Shown piece after piece: positions 42,210 to 52,179 of a stretch of DNA of 64,000 nucleotides. Source of the stretch: Dokdonia sp. GTDB taxonomy: Bacteria; Bacteroidota; Bacteroidia; Flavobacteriales; Flavobacteriaceae. Numbering within the stretch: the first letter of the stretch is position 1; each line of letters begins with the position of its first letter. The stretch covers positions 248,001 through 312,000 of the forward strand of contig JAHDIF010000004.1 in the NCBI GenBank assembly GCA_020630915.1, written 5' to 3'. Both the position numbers and the translations under genes were made by a program. The notes under the pieces are model-generated. The model ran no database searches. It had not been told where the DNA came from and worked only from the letters and a program-made list of their open reading frames with translations.

Positions 42210-43399
42210 ATGCTTTGATTTTTTGCATAGGAATGCTATTTGCAATGCCTGTGCTTCCTACTAACATTAAGAGTGTTGCGATAGGGCTGTTCCTTGCGAC
42301 ACTTTTGTTTCATAGAGTTAAAACAGGAGTGTCTTTTGACAGGTGGTTTTTTATTACAAATGCCGCCGTATTTATTGTAATTGCCCTTACCTATCTTTAT
42401 AGTACAGATACTCAATATGCCGTTAAGAAGTTAACGACCATGTCATCACTGCTTATTTTTCCGCTAGCGTTTTCATTAATACCTAAGGACGAAGTGCTTA
42501 TTATTTACAAGGAGCGAGATAAATTCTTATTTGTTTATTTAGCAGCCGTCTTTTTGCTTAATGTAGTGCCTTTTGTATGGTTTTTCTCAACCCACTATTC
42601 TTTTGAAGAAATGTTAGTTCATTTCCCTACGGTGATGCGCGTAGATACTGGTAAATGGAGCATACACCCTATTTATCTGTCTATGCATTGCAGCATAGCG
42701 TTACTTTTTGGCTTTTATATTCTTAGAAGTTTAAGCTCTAGAAAAAAAATAGCTATTATTTTAATGATGATGCTCACTTTGGTTCTCTTTTTATTTCTGT
42801 ACGCAAAGAAGGGGCCTATGCTTGCTTTAGTAGCTGTATTCACCCTATTTGTACTGTTTCAAAAAAGAAAAAAATTAGTAAGAGTATATATTGTGGCAAT
42901 TATAGGTTTTGTAGCGCTTATATTGCTTATTCCTAGAACGAGAGAGAAGTTTATGGAGATGCAACATATAGAAGTGTTGCAGGGAGGAAACGTGACTAGT
43001 ACAAACATTAGATATACTATTTACAATGTCGCCCAAGAACTCATAGGAGAATCTGTACTATCTGGATATGGTGTGGGTGATTATAATAATAAACTAGATG
43101 AAAAATACCAATTACTTGGAGATGACTTGCTTGTAAGAGGTAGTTTTAATGCCCATAATCAATATTTTAGCTTGTTGTTAATAGGTGGAATTGCGGCCCT
43201 TCTGGCCTTTCTTATAATGATGGGACTTAACCTAGTATTTGCGATACGGTTTAATAACGAGTTATTAATATTGGTGCTCATCTTTTATGGTATTGCAATG
43301 CTTACAGAAAATATCTTAGAACGAGAAGGAGGGGTTATTTTCTTTGGCCTATTTCTAAACTTCTTTGCTTCAAAAAGTTTGTATGCCAAAGAAGGGTAA
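42179..43399 (+). CDS. O-antigen ligase (WaaL/Wzy_C) family protein
   Basis: This 406-residue membrane protein has about 10-12 helices. Near the C-terminal third is the long loop with SGYGVGDYNNKLDEKY and then RGSFNAHNQYFSLLLIGG; the HNQY(F) motif is the hallmark of the Wzy_C/WaaL family. It may ligate polymer to lipid A-core or act as a second polymerase. With the Wzy-like protein already upstream, ligase is the more economical reading. Confidence 0.8.
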   Translation: MENAASSKSLNALIFCIGMLFAMPVLPTNIKSVAIGLFLATLLFHRVKTGVSFDRWFFITNAAVFIVIALTYLYSTDTQYAVKKLTTMSSLLIFPLAFSLIPKDEVLIIYKERDKFLFVYLAAVFLLNVVPFVWFFSTHYSFEEMLVHFPTVMRVDTGKWSIHPIYLSMHCSIALLFGFYILRSLSSRKKIAIILMMMLTLVLFLFLYAKKGPMLALVAVFTLFVLFQKRKKLVRVYIVAIIGFVALILLIPRTREKFMEMQHIEVLQGGNVTSTNIRYTIYNVAQELIGESVLSGYGVGDYNNKLDEKYQLLGDDLLVRGSFNAHNQYFSLLLIGGIAALLAFLIMMGLNLVFAIRFNNELLILVLIFYGIAMLTENILEREGGVIFFGLFLNFFASKSLYAKEG

Positions 43400-44474
43400 G
43401 AAAATTTTAATCATAGGGCCTTTTCCGGAACCCATCACCGGCGTATCGCTTGCTAATAAAGTTGTAGCAGAGGTACTAAGAGATAGCAATGAGTATAGAG
43501 TTCGTATAATAAATACTTCCTACTCACGATTTGATGAAGAAGTAGGTAGTTTTTCATTGCATAAATTCTTGTTTAACTTGTCTTTTTACCTAGGACTTTG
43601 GAGGGTCTTGTTTTGTGATATTTTATATATCACACCTGGACAGACTTTTTACGGAGTCCTTAAATACGCAGGGTTTGTTTATGTAAGTTCGCTTTCGCGA
43701 AAGCAAATCATAACCCATATACACGGCAACTATCTAGGAAGAGAATATCAAAGTCTTAGGGGGCTAAGGAAAAGGTTGGTAAAAAGCGTTTTATCTAAAA
43801 CTACAACAGGAATTGTTCTTTCTTCATCACTCAGGAACAATATGAGCCCGTTTATAAAACAGGAGGCGATTAAAGTGCTTCCTAATTTTGCCCAAGACTA
43901 TATAGCTCAATCAAACAAAAAGAAACAAGAGCCAGGTTTGAGAGTTATCTACCTGAGCAATCTAATGAGAGAAAAGGGCATTTTTCATCTACTTGGAGCG
44001 TTACAAATACTAGAAGATACTAAGGTTCCTTATGAAGCTAGAATAGCAGGAGCCATAGATAAGAATCAGAAAAGCCATATAATGACCCTTATTAGCAAAT
44101 TAGAAAACACATCCTATGTAGGTGTAGTGCAGGGAGAAAGCAAAAAAGGACTGCTGCAATGGGGAAATGTCTTTACACTTCCTACATTTTATAAAATGGA
44201 AGGACAACCTATTTCTATTCTAGAAGCTCTCGCGACAAAAAATGTGATTATAACTACTGCACATGCAGGTATACCGGATATCTTAACGGATCAAGAACAT
44301 GGATTTTTTATAGATATTAGTAACGCAGAAGAAGAGATTGCTTCAAAGTTTACACACTTAATTAATTCGCCAGAGCTTTTAGCATCAATGGGTGAGGGCA
44401 ATGAGGCATACTTTCAAGAAAATTTCACCCTCGACATATTTAAGAATAAATTACTCAATATCTTTGAGTCGTAA
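43383..44474 (+). CDS. GT4-family glycosyltransferase
   Basis: This GT-B enzyme of about 363 residues probably starts at MPKKGKKILIIGPFPEPITG (43383); the frame also opens at 43365. ILIIGPFPEPITGVSLANKVVAE is the acceptor-binding start with its glycine loop. VIYLSNLMREKGIFHLLGAL and PTFYKMEGQPISILEALATKN, with the E-G-x-P-x-S-x-x-E-A pattern, are GT4 hallmarks. The start overlaps the ligase-like gene by 17 bp. A palindrome copy is read as LSRK. Confidence 0.88.
   Translation: MPKKGKKILIIGPFPEPITGVSLANKVVAEVLRDSNEYRVRIINTSYSRFDEEVGSFSLHKFLFNLSFYLGLWRVLFCDILYITPGQTFYGVLKYAGFVYVSSLSRKQIITHIHGNYLGREYQSLRGLRKRLVKSVLSKTTTGIVLSSSLRNNMSPFIKQEAIKVLPNFAQDYIAQSNKKKQEPGLRVIYLSNLMREKGIFHLLGALQILEDTKVPYEARIAGAIDKNQKSHIMTLISKLENTSYVGVVQGESKKGLLQWGNVFTLPTFYKMEGQPISILEALATKNVIITTAHAGIPDILTDQEHGFFIDISNAEEEIASKFTHLINSPELLASMGEGNEAYFQENFTLDIFKNKLLNIFES
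43691..43704. repeat. GCTTTCGCGAAAGC palindrome, copy 13
   Basis: Exact copy in a GT4 gene, read as SLSRKQ. Confidence 0.9.
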
Positions 44475-45022
44475 TGAACTATCAAAACTTAAACACATAT
44501 AAAACACCAAAAGGCTTTAGAGGAAGGTCTAAATTGATGGTTCAGTTATGGTGGATTGTTCAGGCTACAATTTTTAAGTGGTCTCCCCAGTTTTTATATG
44601 GCTGGAGAAGGATGTTATTAAGATCCTTTGGAGCAGAAATAGGTAAGGGAGTAATCATTAGACCCTCTGTAAAGGTCACCTATCCTTGGAAACTGGTTAT
44701 AGGAGATTATAGTTGGATAGGTGATGAGGTTACCCTTTATACTTTAGGGTCTATATCTATAGGAAAAAATGCTGTAATTTCTCAAAAGAGTTACTTGTGT
44801 ACAGGAACACACGATTATCAATCTACAAATTTTAGGATATACTCAGAGCCTATTAGAATTGAAGACAAATGTTGGGTCGCTACAGATGTTTATGTTGCAC
44901 CTGGCGTTACTATTCAAGAAGGAGCTGTGGTAGGCGCTAGGAGCAGTGTATATAATAATTTGCCGCCTCATATGGTATGTATAGGAAATCCCGCAAAACC
45001 TATTAAAGATAGAAATGCATAA
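44474..45022 (+). CDS. WcaF-like sugar O-acetyltransferase
   Basis: This 182-residue left-handed beta-helix protein is of the hexapeptide acyltransferase type. WKLVIGDYSWIGDEVTLYTLGSISIGKNAVISQKSYLC shows the I-G-x-x repeats, CTGTHDY is the WcaF family's catalytic His region, and GNPAKPIK ends the protein. Members acetylate colanic-acid-type sugars, which fits a fucose-containing polymer. It overlaps the upstream GT4 stop by one base and the downstream gene by 8 bp. Confidence 0.9.
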   Translation: MNYQNLNTYKTPKGFRGRSKLMVQLWWIVQATIFKWSPQFLYGWRRMLLRSFGAEIGKGVIIRPSVKVTYPWKLVIGDYSWIGDEVTLYTLGSISIGKNAVISQKSYLCTGTHDYQSTNFRIYSEPIRIEDKCWVATDVYVAPGVTIQEGAVVGARSSVYNNLPPHMVCIGNPAKPIKDRNA

Positions 45023-46235
45023 GTTGCAAGGAAAAAACATCACTCTTATAAGTCTCAATTTCTATCCAGAGCAAACAGCTATAGGTTTATATTCTACACA
45101 GCTTGCCCAGTTTCTTGAGGAACAAGGCGCACACGTTACTGTTATAACGGCCTACCCATACTATCCAGAGTGGAAAATACACAAAGAGTATATGAATGCA
45201 GGTTCGTTTATGGAAGAGCAATTAGGGAACTTGCACATCATTAGATATAAACAATACACTCCAGAGGACCCCTCTTTTCTTAAACGAGTTTTTCACATTA
45301 TTGATTTTACATTAGGCACTTGGCGGAATATTAAAAAAGTAACCACCTGCGATACCGTTATCTCTGTAATACCATTTACGAGTAGTTCATGGTTGGGGAA
45401 TAAGCTTTCGCGAAAGCATAATGCAAAACATTGGATACATATTCAAGACTTTGAGTTTGATGCGGCATTTCAATCGGGTCTCGCCTCAGGTAAAAATAAT
45501 CGTAGTTTTTTATACAACCGATTAATGAAATTGGAAACCAGTATATTAAACAAAGCAGACCGTGTGAGCACTATAAGCCACAATATGATGGCAAAACTAC
45601 AGGCGAAAACCACTACACCACCCTATTACTTGCCCAACTGGGTAGAAGCCGATGAGCTGCATAGTAAGGCGGAACACCCACATGTAAACTCTTCAAAATT
45701 TACCATACTCTATTCTGGAAATATAGGAGAGAAGCAAGACTGGGATTTTTTTATGGAAGTCGTTGCTCAATTGGATCTTTCGTTGTACAATATTGTCATT
45801 GTCGGAGATGGCTCCAAGAAACAATGGCTTGAGCAAAGCCTAGAAGGTTATGAAGGAATAGGTATTTTGCCTTTAGTGCCGTTTTCAGAGCTTAGCTCGT
45901 TACTAGCAAGTGCAGATGTACATATATTGTTCCAAAAAACCGAAATTTTAGATACGGTAATGCCGTCTAAAGTATTGGGCATGATGGCTAGCGGTAAACC
46001 TTCTATCGTAACGGGACATCCAGAAGCAGAGGTGGGCGATGTGTTGAACAGCTGCGAAGGAGGGTATTATGTGACTCAAAACAATGTAGAAACAATAGTT
46101 CAAGCTTTTGAAAAATTAAGAACCAATCCTCAAGCTTCAAAAATCATGGGGCAACAAGCAAGAAAACATGTTTTAGAAACGTATGCTAAAAAAGGAATCT
46201 TAGAGGCATTCTGCAAAGAATTAGACCAATTGTAG
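45015..46235 (+). CDS. WcaI-like GT4 glycosyltransferase
   Basis: This 406-residue glycosyltransferase resembles WcaI of the colanic-acid pathway: LISLNFYPEQTAIGLYSTQLAQFLEEQG at the N-terminus, then YPYYPEWKIHKEY. The nucleotide-sugar half has ILYSGNIGEKQDWDFF, and VMPSKVLGMMASGKPSI is the usual P-S-K loop. In E. coli WcaI transfers fucose; the donor here is not proven. A palindrome copy is read as LSRK. Confidence 0.88.
   Translation: MHKLQGKNITLISLNFYPEQTAIGLYSTQLAQFLEEQGAHVTVITAYPYYPEWKIHKEYMNAGSFMEEQLGNLHIIRYKQYTPEDPSFLKRVFHIIDFTLGTWRNIKKVTTCDTVISVIPFTSSSWLGNKLSRKHNAKHWIHIQDFEFDAAFQSGLASGKNNRSFLYNRLMKLETSILNKADRVSTISHNMMAKLQAKTTTPPYYLPNWVEADELHSKAEHPHVNSSKFTILYSGNIGEKQDWDFFMEVVAQLDLSLYNIVIVGDGSKKQWLEQSLEGYEGIGILPLVPFSELSSLLASADVHILFQKTEILDTVMPSKVLGMMASGKPSIVTGHPEAEVGDVLNSCEGGYYVTQNNVETIVQAFEKLRTNPQASKIMGQQARKHVLETYAKKGILEAFCKELDQL
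45404..45417. repeat. GCTTTCGCGAAAGC palindrome, copy 14
   Basis: Exact copy in the WcaI-like gene, read as KLSRKH. Confidence 0.9.
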
Positions 46236-46264
46236 ACAGGCTATCTAAACCCTATAAATTTCCC

Positions 46265-46272
46265 TATTTTTG
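46265..46272 (+). promoter_or_regulatory. Candidate internal -7 box TATTTTTG before ugd
   Basis: Matches TAnnTTTG 15 bp before the ugd ATG, in the only sizeable gap (52 bp) of the polysaccharide operon, so ugd onward may have its own promoter. Confidence 0.45.
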
Positions 46273-46287
46273 CCTAAAATAGTTAAT

Positions 46288-47595
46288 ATGAAGATCACTG
46301 TCGTAGGAACAGGGTATGTGGGCTTAGTAACAGGAACCTGTCTTGCAGAAACAGGAAATGAGGTCGTATGCGTTGATATAGACCAGGCTAAAGTGGAGCG
46401 CATGCAGCAAGGCGAAGTTCCCATTTATGAACCTCACTTAGATGTTCTTTTTGAACGTAACATAAAGGCTAACAGACTTACATTTACCACCTCCTTAGAA
46501 AAAGGAATTTCCCACGGAGAGATTATTTTTTTAGCACTACCTACTCCAGAAGATGAAGATGGGTCTGCAGACCTTTCTTACGTATTAGGCGTTTCTCAAG
46601 AAATAGGGAAGCTTCTTAATGATTACAGAGTTATTGTAGATAAAAGTACGGTGCCCGTAGGCACGGCAGAAAAAGTACACCAAACTATAAAAGCGCACAC
46701 AAATATTCCTTTTGATGTGGTTTCAAATCCAGAGTTCTTAAGAGAGGGATTTGCAGTAGATGATTTTTTAAAACCAGAACGCATCGTTATTGGATCTTCT
46801 TCTAAAAGAGCAACAGAACTTATGCAAAGGCTATACAAGCCTTTTGTTAGGTCTGGAAATCCCATTATTGTCATGGATGAAAAGAGCGCAGAGCTTACTA
46901 AATATGCTGCAAATGCTTTTCTTGCAACTAAGATTACCTTTATGAATGAGATAGCAAATTATTGCGAGCTTGTAGGTGCAGATGTAGATATGGTGAGGAG
47001 AGGTATGGGTACAGATTCTAGAATAGGAAAACGATTTCTTTTTCCAGGAATTGGATACGGAGGATCGTGTTTTCCAAAAGACGTGAAAGCACTCCATAAG
47101 TCTGGCAGCGAGCAAGATTATAACTTTAAGATTTTAGATGCTGTAATTACGGTTAATAACGATCAAAAAGTAAAACTAGTTCCCAAAATAGCGACTTATT
47201 TTAATAACGCTTTAAAGGGAAAGACTATTGGAATATGGGGATTGGCCTTTAAACCAGAGACAGATGATATTCGAGAAGCACCCTCACTATATATTATAGA
47301 TAAGTTATTAGAAATGGGAGCTGTTATTAAGGCTTTTGACCCAGAAGCAATGGATAATGTAAGGACAAAATATGGTGATAAAATAACGTTTGCAACTTCT
47401 ATGTACGAAGCGACGCAAGACATAGATGCTCTTGTGATATGCACAGAGTGGAGTATTTTTAGAACGCCTAATTTTAGTACTTTAAAACGTAATATGAAGA
47501 CCCACGTGATTTTTGACGGAAGAAACTTATATGATATTGAAGATATAAGGAATGAAGGCTTTGAGTATATTTCAATAGGAAGAAAGAGCGTATAG
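46288..47595 (+). CDS. ugd: UDP-glucose 6-dehydrogenase
   Basis: Ugd oxidises UDP-glucose to UDP-glucuronate with two NAD. I start at [20 protein letters not shown] (46288). [26 protein letters not shown], the central [21 protein letters not shown] helix and the catalytic cysteine motif [14 protein letters not shown] are intact. The C-terminal NAD-binding half ([16 protein letters not shown]) is complete; total length is 435 residues. Its product feeds the next gene. Confidence 0.97.
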   Translation: MKITVVGTGYVGLVTGTCLAETGNEVVCVDIDQAKVERMQQGEVPIYEPHLDVLFERNIKANRLTFTTSLEKGISHGEIIFLALPTPEDEDGSADLSYVLGVSQEIGKLLNDYRVIVDKSTVPVGTAEKVHQTIKAHTNIPFDVVSNPEFLREGFAVDDFLKPERIVIGSSSKRATELMQRLYKPFVRSGNPIIVMDEKSAELTKYAANAFLATKITFMNEIANYCELVGADVDMVRRGMGTDSRIGKRFLFPGIGYGGSCFPKDVKALHKSGSEQDYNFKILDAVITVNNDQKVKLVPKIATYFNNALKGKTIGIWGLAFKPETDDIREAPSLYIIDKLLEMGAVIKAFDPEAMDNVRTKYGDKITFATSMYEATQDIDALVICTEWSIFRTPNFSTLKRNMKTHVIFDGRNLYDIEDIRNEGFEYISIGRKSV

Positions 47596-47596
47596 G

Positions 47597-48586
47597 ATGC
47601 AAAAAAGGATATTAATTACGGGAGCTGCTGGATTTTTGGGATCACATTTATGTGATAGGTTTGTTAAAGAGGGCTTTCAAGTAATTGGGATGGACAATTT
47701 AATCACAGGATCCCTTAAAAATATAGAGCACCTTTTTAAACTAGAGAATTTTGAGTTCTACAATCACGATGTAACCACTTTTGTACACGTGCCAGGAAAG
47801 TTAGATTATATTTTACATTTTGCCTCACCAGCAAGTCCCATAGACTACCTTAAAATCCCTATTCAAACCTTAAAAGTAGGTTCTTTAGGAACCCATAATT
47901 TACTTGGCCTTGCCAAGGTTAAAGAGGCTAGAATACTTATAGCTTCTACCTCAGAAGTATATGGTGATCCATTAGTACATCCGCAAGATGAAAGCTACTA
48001 TGGAAATGTAAACACAATAGGACCAAGAGGCGTTTATGATGAGGCAAAAAGATTTCAAGAATCTATAACAATGGCGTATCATCGTTTTCATGGTTTAGAA
48101 ACCCGCATTGTGCGTATTTTTAATACGTATGGACCAAGAATGAGGCTTAATGATGGTAGGGTCATACCTGCTTTTATAGGCCAGGCTCTTAGAGGAGAGG
48201 ATCTAACGGTTTTTGGAGATGGCTTACAAACAAGATCCTTTTGTTATGTAGATGATCAGGTAGAAGGAATATATAGATTACTTCTTAGTGATTATAGTTA
48301 TCCAGTAAATATTGGTAACCCAGATGAAATAACAATAAAAGACTTTGCAGAAGAAATCATCAAACTTACAGGCACTAACCAAACACTCGTCTACAAAGAG
48401 TTGCCTACAGATGATCCCTTGCAAAGGCAGCCAGATATAGAGCTAGCAAGAAAAATACTTAACTGGGAACCCAAAGTAAGTCGTGAAGAAGGAATGAAAA
48501 AAACATATGAGTACTTTAAGTCTCTATCTCAAGAAGAACTAACTAAAAGTGAGCATAAGGATTTTAGTAAGCATATCATTAAATAA
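47597..48586 (+). CDS. UDP-glucuronate decarboxylase (UDP-xylose synthase type)
   Basis: This 329-residue SDR-family enzyme starts with the [18 protein letters not shown] nucleotide fold. [24 protein letters not shown] and [14 protein letters not shown] are diagnostic of UXS enzymes, which decarboxylate UDP-GlcA to UDP-xylose (or a 4-keto-pentose). The catalytic Y-x3-K lies in VYDEAKR. The ugd gene directly upstream supports this role. The spacing to ugd is 1 bp. Confidence 0.92.
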   Translation: MQKRILITGAAGFLGSHLCDRFVKEGFQVIGMDNLITGSLKNIEHLFKLENFEFYNHDVTTFVHVPGKLDYILHFASPASPIDYLKIPIQTLKVGSLGTHNLLGLAKVKEARILIASTSEVYGDPLVHPQDESYYGNVNTIGPRGVYDEAKRFQESITMAYHRFHGLETRIVRIFNTYGPRMRLNDGRVIPAFIGQALRGEDLTVFGDGLQTRSFCYVDDQVEGIYRLLLSDYSYPVNIGNPDEITIKDFAEEIIKLTGTNQTLVYKELPTDDPLQRQPDIELARKILNWEPKVSREEGMKKTYEYFKSLSQEELTKSEHKDFSKHIIK

Positions 48587-48588
48587 AA

Positions 48589-49938
48589 ATGGCTAGAAAA
48601 GGGAGATACTCAGGCTATATAAGGCCTTCTTTATACATTATAGACCTAGCCTTAATTCTTATCTTGGCTAAGATATTTCTTGAACTAGGAGGGCGTTTCT
48701 ATATGTTCACTATACTTATTCCTATCGCTTGGATTTTTAGTGCGTTACAGTCACAATTCTATGAGGTATACAGATATACACCGCTAACACGTATTTTCTC
48801 TTTATTATTTATTCAATTACTACTTTTTACACTGGCAATTTTCGCTTTTTATGGTTTTTTCTCAGACACTACGATAACACCATCTAAAGTGTTGATTTAT
48901 GTCCTTTATGTTTTTTCTGGGATAACGTTTTTTAAACTTGGTGTTTTTTACCTCCTTAAAAAATACCGTACAGCACTAGGAGGGAACTATAGGAGAGTAG
49001 TTATTCTAGGAGTAAATTCCAAAACGTTACAACTAGAACAGTTTTTTAAACAAAACAAAGCATACGGTTATCTCGTAGATGAGAAGTTTGATATTAAGCA
49101 CCCAGGTACATCCTTAGAAACTAGCTTTGCCTATATTATAGAAAACAATATTGACGAAATCTATTGCTCGATTGCAGAGTTTAGTAATGACGAGATTAGA
49201 GAAATATCTGACTTTACAGATAATAATCTTAAAATTTTGAAATTTATTCCAGACAATAAGGAAATATTTACCAAAAAACTAGAATATCAATACTTAGGGA
49301 TCACGCCTGTTCTGTCCTTACGAAATATCCCTATTGATACTGCCATAAATCAATTTATAAAACGGGCATTTGATATTGTTATGTCTATTATAGTTATGAT
49401 AGGCCTGCTCTCTTGGCTCACACCGATTATGGCCATATTAATAAAACTAGACTCAAAAGGGCCTGTGTTTTTTAAGCAAAAGAGAAATGGACTCGATTAC
49501 AGAGAATTTTATTGTTATAAGTTTAGGTCCATGACACCTAACGAAACAGCAGATTTACATCAGGTTTCGCGTAATGATGAACGTATAACGAGAGTCGGAA
49601 GGTTTATTAGGAAAACAAGTATGGACGAACTCCCACAATTTATTAATGTTCTTAAAGGTGATATGTCTGTTGTAGGTCCTAGACCCCATATGGTTAGTCA
49701 CACACATATGTATGCAGAGCGTATCGATAAGTTTATGGTAAGGCATTTTATAAAGCCAGGAATTACCGGTCTCGCACAAGTAAGCGGGTATCGTGGCGAG
49801 GTAGAAAGTGATAATGATATTATCAATAGAGTTAAATTTGATATTTTCTACGTAGAGAATTGGTCTTTATTACTGGATATAAAGATTATTGTTATCACAG
49901 TGGTCAAAGCTCTTACAGGAGACGAAAAGGCTTATTAA
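48589..49938 (+). CDS. Polyprenyl glycosylphosphotransferase initiating the polymer (WcaJ/EpsE-like)
   Basis: This 449-residue enzyme starts repeat-unit synthesis by placing a sugar-1-phosphate on undecaprenyl phosphate. Four membrane helices occupy the first 125 residues, a CoA-binding-like segment spans about 140-230, a further helix lies at about 265-290, and the bacterial sugar-transferase domain completes it: KRAFDIVMSI, FKQKRNGLDYREFYCYKFRSM, RKTSMDELPQFINVLKGDMSVVGPRP and KPGITGLAQVSG. All catalytic blocks are intact. It converges on the next gene with a 4-bp overlap. Confidence 0.93.
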   Translation: MARKGRYSGYIRPSLYIIDLALILILAKIFLELGGRFYMFTILIPIAWIFSALQSQFYEVYRYTPLTRIFSLLFIQLLLFTLAIFAFYGFFSDTTITPSKVLIYVLYVFSGITFFKLGVFYLLKKYRTALGGNYRRVVILGVNSKTLQLEQFFKQNKAYGYLVDEKFDIKHPGTSLETSFAYIIENNIDEIYCSIAEFSNDEIREISDFTDNNLKILKFIPDNKEIFTKKLEYQYLGITPVLSLRNIPIDTAINQFIKRAFDIVMSIIVMIGLLSWLTPIMAILIKLDSKGPVFFKQKRNGLDYREFYCYKFRSMTPNETADLHQVSRNDERITRVGRFIRKTSMDELPQFINVLKGDMSVVGPRPHMVSHTHMYAERIDKFMVRHFIKPGITGLAQVSGYRGEVESDNDIINRVKFDIFYVENWSLLLDIKIIVITVVKALTGDEKAY

Positions 49939-51095
49939 GACAAAACTTTCAATAAGTTTTCAAATTGCTTTTGTCCATTAAATGTTGCAACTGCCCGTTG
50001 TTGCACCTCTTTTTTAGCGGGCCATTGAGCGTTGGCGAAAATGGAAGCGAGAGTGTTATTAATTCCTTTAAAATCACCAGAAGGGGCAACCCAACCTAAT
50101 TCGTTTTTTAGCACCAACTCTTCACCTTCCCCACCACCGCAATACAACATCGGGAGACCTAATCTGCCATATTCAAATATTTTTGAAGGCACTGATCCGT
50201 AAATTCTATTAATTAGTGGGATAATGGTGAGGTCGTACGACTGTAGTTGTTTGTGTAACTCATTTCGCGAAAGCGAACCCCTATATCTGATATTCTTAGT
50301 AGACTGTTGAAGATATGCTTCGATTTTCTGTTTTTGAGGACCATCACCGTAAATATCAAAAGACCATCCTGATGGTAATTCTATAGCTTCGCATAGCTCC
50401 AATATTCCTTGCGCGAAACCTAGTAAACCTGCATACACCATCTTTTTATTATCGTTGGTGTTTTCTTCTAATTCAGGCGGATTAAAATTGGGTAAATTAC
50501 GGTACAAGAATATATCCTTGTTAGGATATAATGTCTTTACGTGAGCCCCTATTTCTTTAGACTGCCCAAGGACAAGATCTGCTTTTCGGTAGCAGTATCG
50601 TTCTATTTTTTCAAGAAGTCTGTAAGTAAATCCTTCTTTTAGTTTACCTAATTCTTTCCCTGCTAGTGGCCACAAATCAGACACGTTAAGTAATAGCTTA
50701 CGTGATTTCCTTTTAAAAAAGAGCGTACTAAAAAAGCCAACTAACAGCGGTGAATATTGCACAAAAACTAGGGAAGGTAATTTGTGAAACAAACTATACC
50801 TACCCAGAGATATTGAAAACGAAATCATAGCAAGAAAACGCTTCCATAAACGAGGGGAGTTTGTAGCATACACCCACAGTCTTGTGACTTTTACGCCGTT
50901 TAGTATTTCAGAGTTTCCGGAGGATCCTTTGTAATCATCAAATATTTTTCCTGTGGGGTAATTGGGTAATGGACATAGCACATGAGTTTCGTAACCGGCA
51001 GCGGCAAAATTTTCGGCAAGAAGGGCAATGCGGTTTGCCGCAGCCCCAGTTTCTGGAGGATAGTAGTTTGTGATAATGGTAATACTACGCTTCAT
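49935..51095 (-). CDS. GT4-family glycosyltransferase, WbuB-like
   Basis: This 386-residue glycosyltransferase probably starts at MKRSITIITNYYPPETGAAANRI (51095), which overlaps wecB by 11 bp. NYYPPETGAAANRIALLAENF is the WbuB-like acceptor domain start. KMVYAGLLGFAQGILELCEAI and the VPSKIFEYGRLGLPML loop belong to the donor domain. WbuB adds amino-fucose or related N-acetyl sugars; the neighbouring wecB suggests an N-acetylated donor. A degenerate palindrome lies at 50261-50274. Confidence 0.85.
   Translation of the reverse strand: MKRSITIITNYYPPETGAAANRIALLAENFAAAGYETHVLCPLPNYPTGKIFDDYKGSSGNSEILNGVKVTRLWVYATNSPRLWKRFLAMISFSISLGRYSLFHKLPSLVFVQYSPLLVGFFSTLFFKRKSRKLLLNVSDLWPLAGKELGKLKEGFTYRLLEKIERYCYRKADLVLGQSKEIGAHVKTLYPNKDIFLYRNLPNFNPPELEENTNDNKKMVYAGLLGFAQGILELCEAIELPSGWSFDIYGDGPQKQKIEAYLQQSTKNIRYRGSLSRNELHKQLQSYDLTIIPLINRIYGSVPSKIFEYGRLGLPMLYCGGGEGEELVLKNELGWVAPSGDFKGINNTLASIFANAQWPAKKEVQQRAVATFNGQKQFENLLKVLS
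50261..50274. repeat. Degenerate palindrome copy (12 of 14 bases)
   Basis: CATTTCGCGAAAGC matches GCTTTCGCGAAAGC except for the first two bases. It is in the GT4 gene, read on the minus strand within GSLSRNEL. Confidence 0.6.
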
Positions 51096-52179
51096 AGAGG
51101 GAAGTAAGCGATTGTAGGATACGATCTGCAGCCTTTCCATCCCATAAATTTATTTCTTGAGCCTGAGACCACTTATTGCTTAGTAAGTCATCAAAAGCTT
51201 CTTCTATAAGATTAATGTCTTGTCCCACCAGCCTATTCGTACCCAAAACGCAAGTCTCAGGGCGTTCTGTACTGTCTCTAAAGGTAAGACAAGGCACATC
51301 GAGCATTGTGGTCTCTTCTGTGATGCCTCCAGAGTCTGTGAGAACAGCAAAGGCGTTTTTAATGAGGTAAATAAAGGTAAGATATCCTTGAGGCGCTACA
51401 AAATGCAGGTTTTTATGTGATAGTTCAAGCTTTTCGAGCATTTTAAGGGTGCGAGGATGTACAGGAAAGATCACAGGTTTGTCACCAGCTCTCTTCATAA
51501 TCACATTGATTAAGGTAGTAAGATCATTGGCCTGATCTACATTAGAAGGGCGGTGTAAGGTCATTACATAATACCCCTTTTCTGATAGGCTATATTCATC
51601 CCAAAAAGCTGGTTTTTTAAGCCTATGTAAATTACCTAAAAGGGTATCTATCATCACATTTCCTACCAGAAATATCTGCTCTTTTTTCATTCCGATATCT
51701 AGAAGGTTCTGAGAAGCTTCTTTGGTTGTTGTATAAAAATAATCTGTAATACTGTCGGTTACAATCCTATTGATCTCTTCAGGCATTTTCCGATCACCAG
51801 ACCGTATACCGGCCTCCACATGGACAACATCTACGTGAGCTTTTTTTGCAACAATCGCACAAGCCATCGTCGAGGTTACATCGCCAACGACCAAAACGAT
51901 ATCTGGTCTGTTTATAGAGATTTCCTCTTCAAAACGCTCCATAATTGCGCCCGTTTGTTGCGCTTGTGTCCCGCTCTTTACATCGAGGTTGGCGTGGGGT
52001 TTAGGGATGTTAAGTTCTTCAAAAAAAGTGTCGCTTAAGTTTTTGTCATAGTGCTGTCCAGTGTGTACCAATCTGTAAGAGATATCTTTACCACTAGTCA
52101 CTCGAGCTTCTATGGCCGCTATAATAGGGGCTATTTTCATAAAGTTGGGCCTAGCCCCAGCTACGATTGTTATTTTCAT
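51085..52179 (-). CDS. wecB: UDP-N-acetylglucosamine 2-epimerase (non-hydrolysing)
   Basis: WecB interconverts UDP-GlcNAc and UDP-ManNAc. The 364 residues start ITIVAGARPNFMKIAPII with the family's conserved R-P-N. VHTGQHYD, VVGDVTSTMACAI, VHVEAGIRSGDRKMPEEINR and the C-terminal LTDSGGITEETTMLDVPCLTFRDSTERPET contain the expected active-site residues. No WecC is nearby, so ManNAc, rather than ManNAcA, is the likely direct product. Confidence 0.96.
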   Translation of the reverse strand: MKITIVAGARPNFMKIAPIIAAIEARVTSGKDISYRLVHTGQHYDKNLSDTFFEELNIPKPHANLDVKSGTQAQQTGAIMERFEEEISINRPDIVLVVGDVTSTMACAIVAKKAHVDVVHVEAGIRSGDRKMPEEINRIVTDSITDYFYTTTKEASQNLLDIGMKKEQIFLVGNVMIDTLLGNLHRLKKPAFWDEYSLSEKGYYVMTLHRPSNVDQANDLTTLINVIMKRAGDKPVIFPVHPRTLKMLEKLELSHKNLHFVAPQGYLTFIYLIKNAFAVLTDSGGITEETTMLDVPCLTFRDSTERPETCVLGTNRLVGQDINLIEEAFDDLLSNKWSQAQEINLWDGKAADRILQSLTSLYEA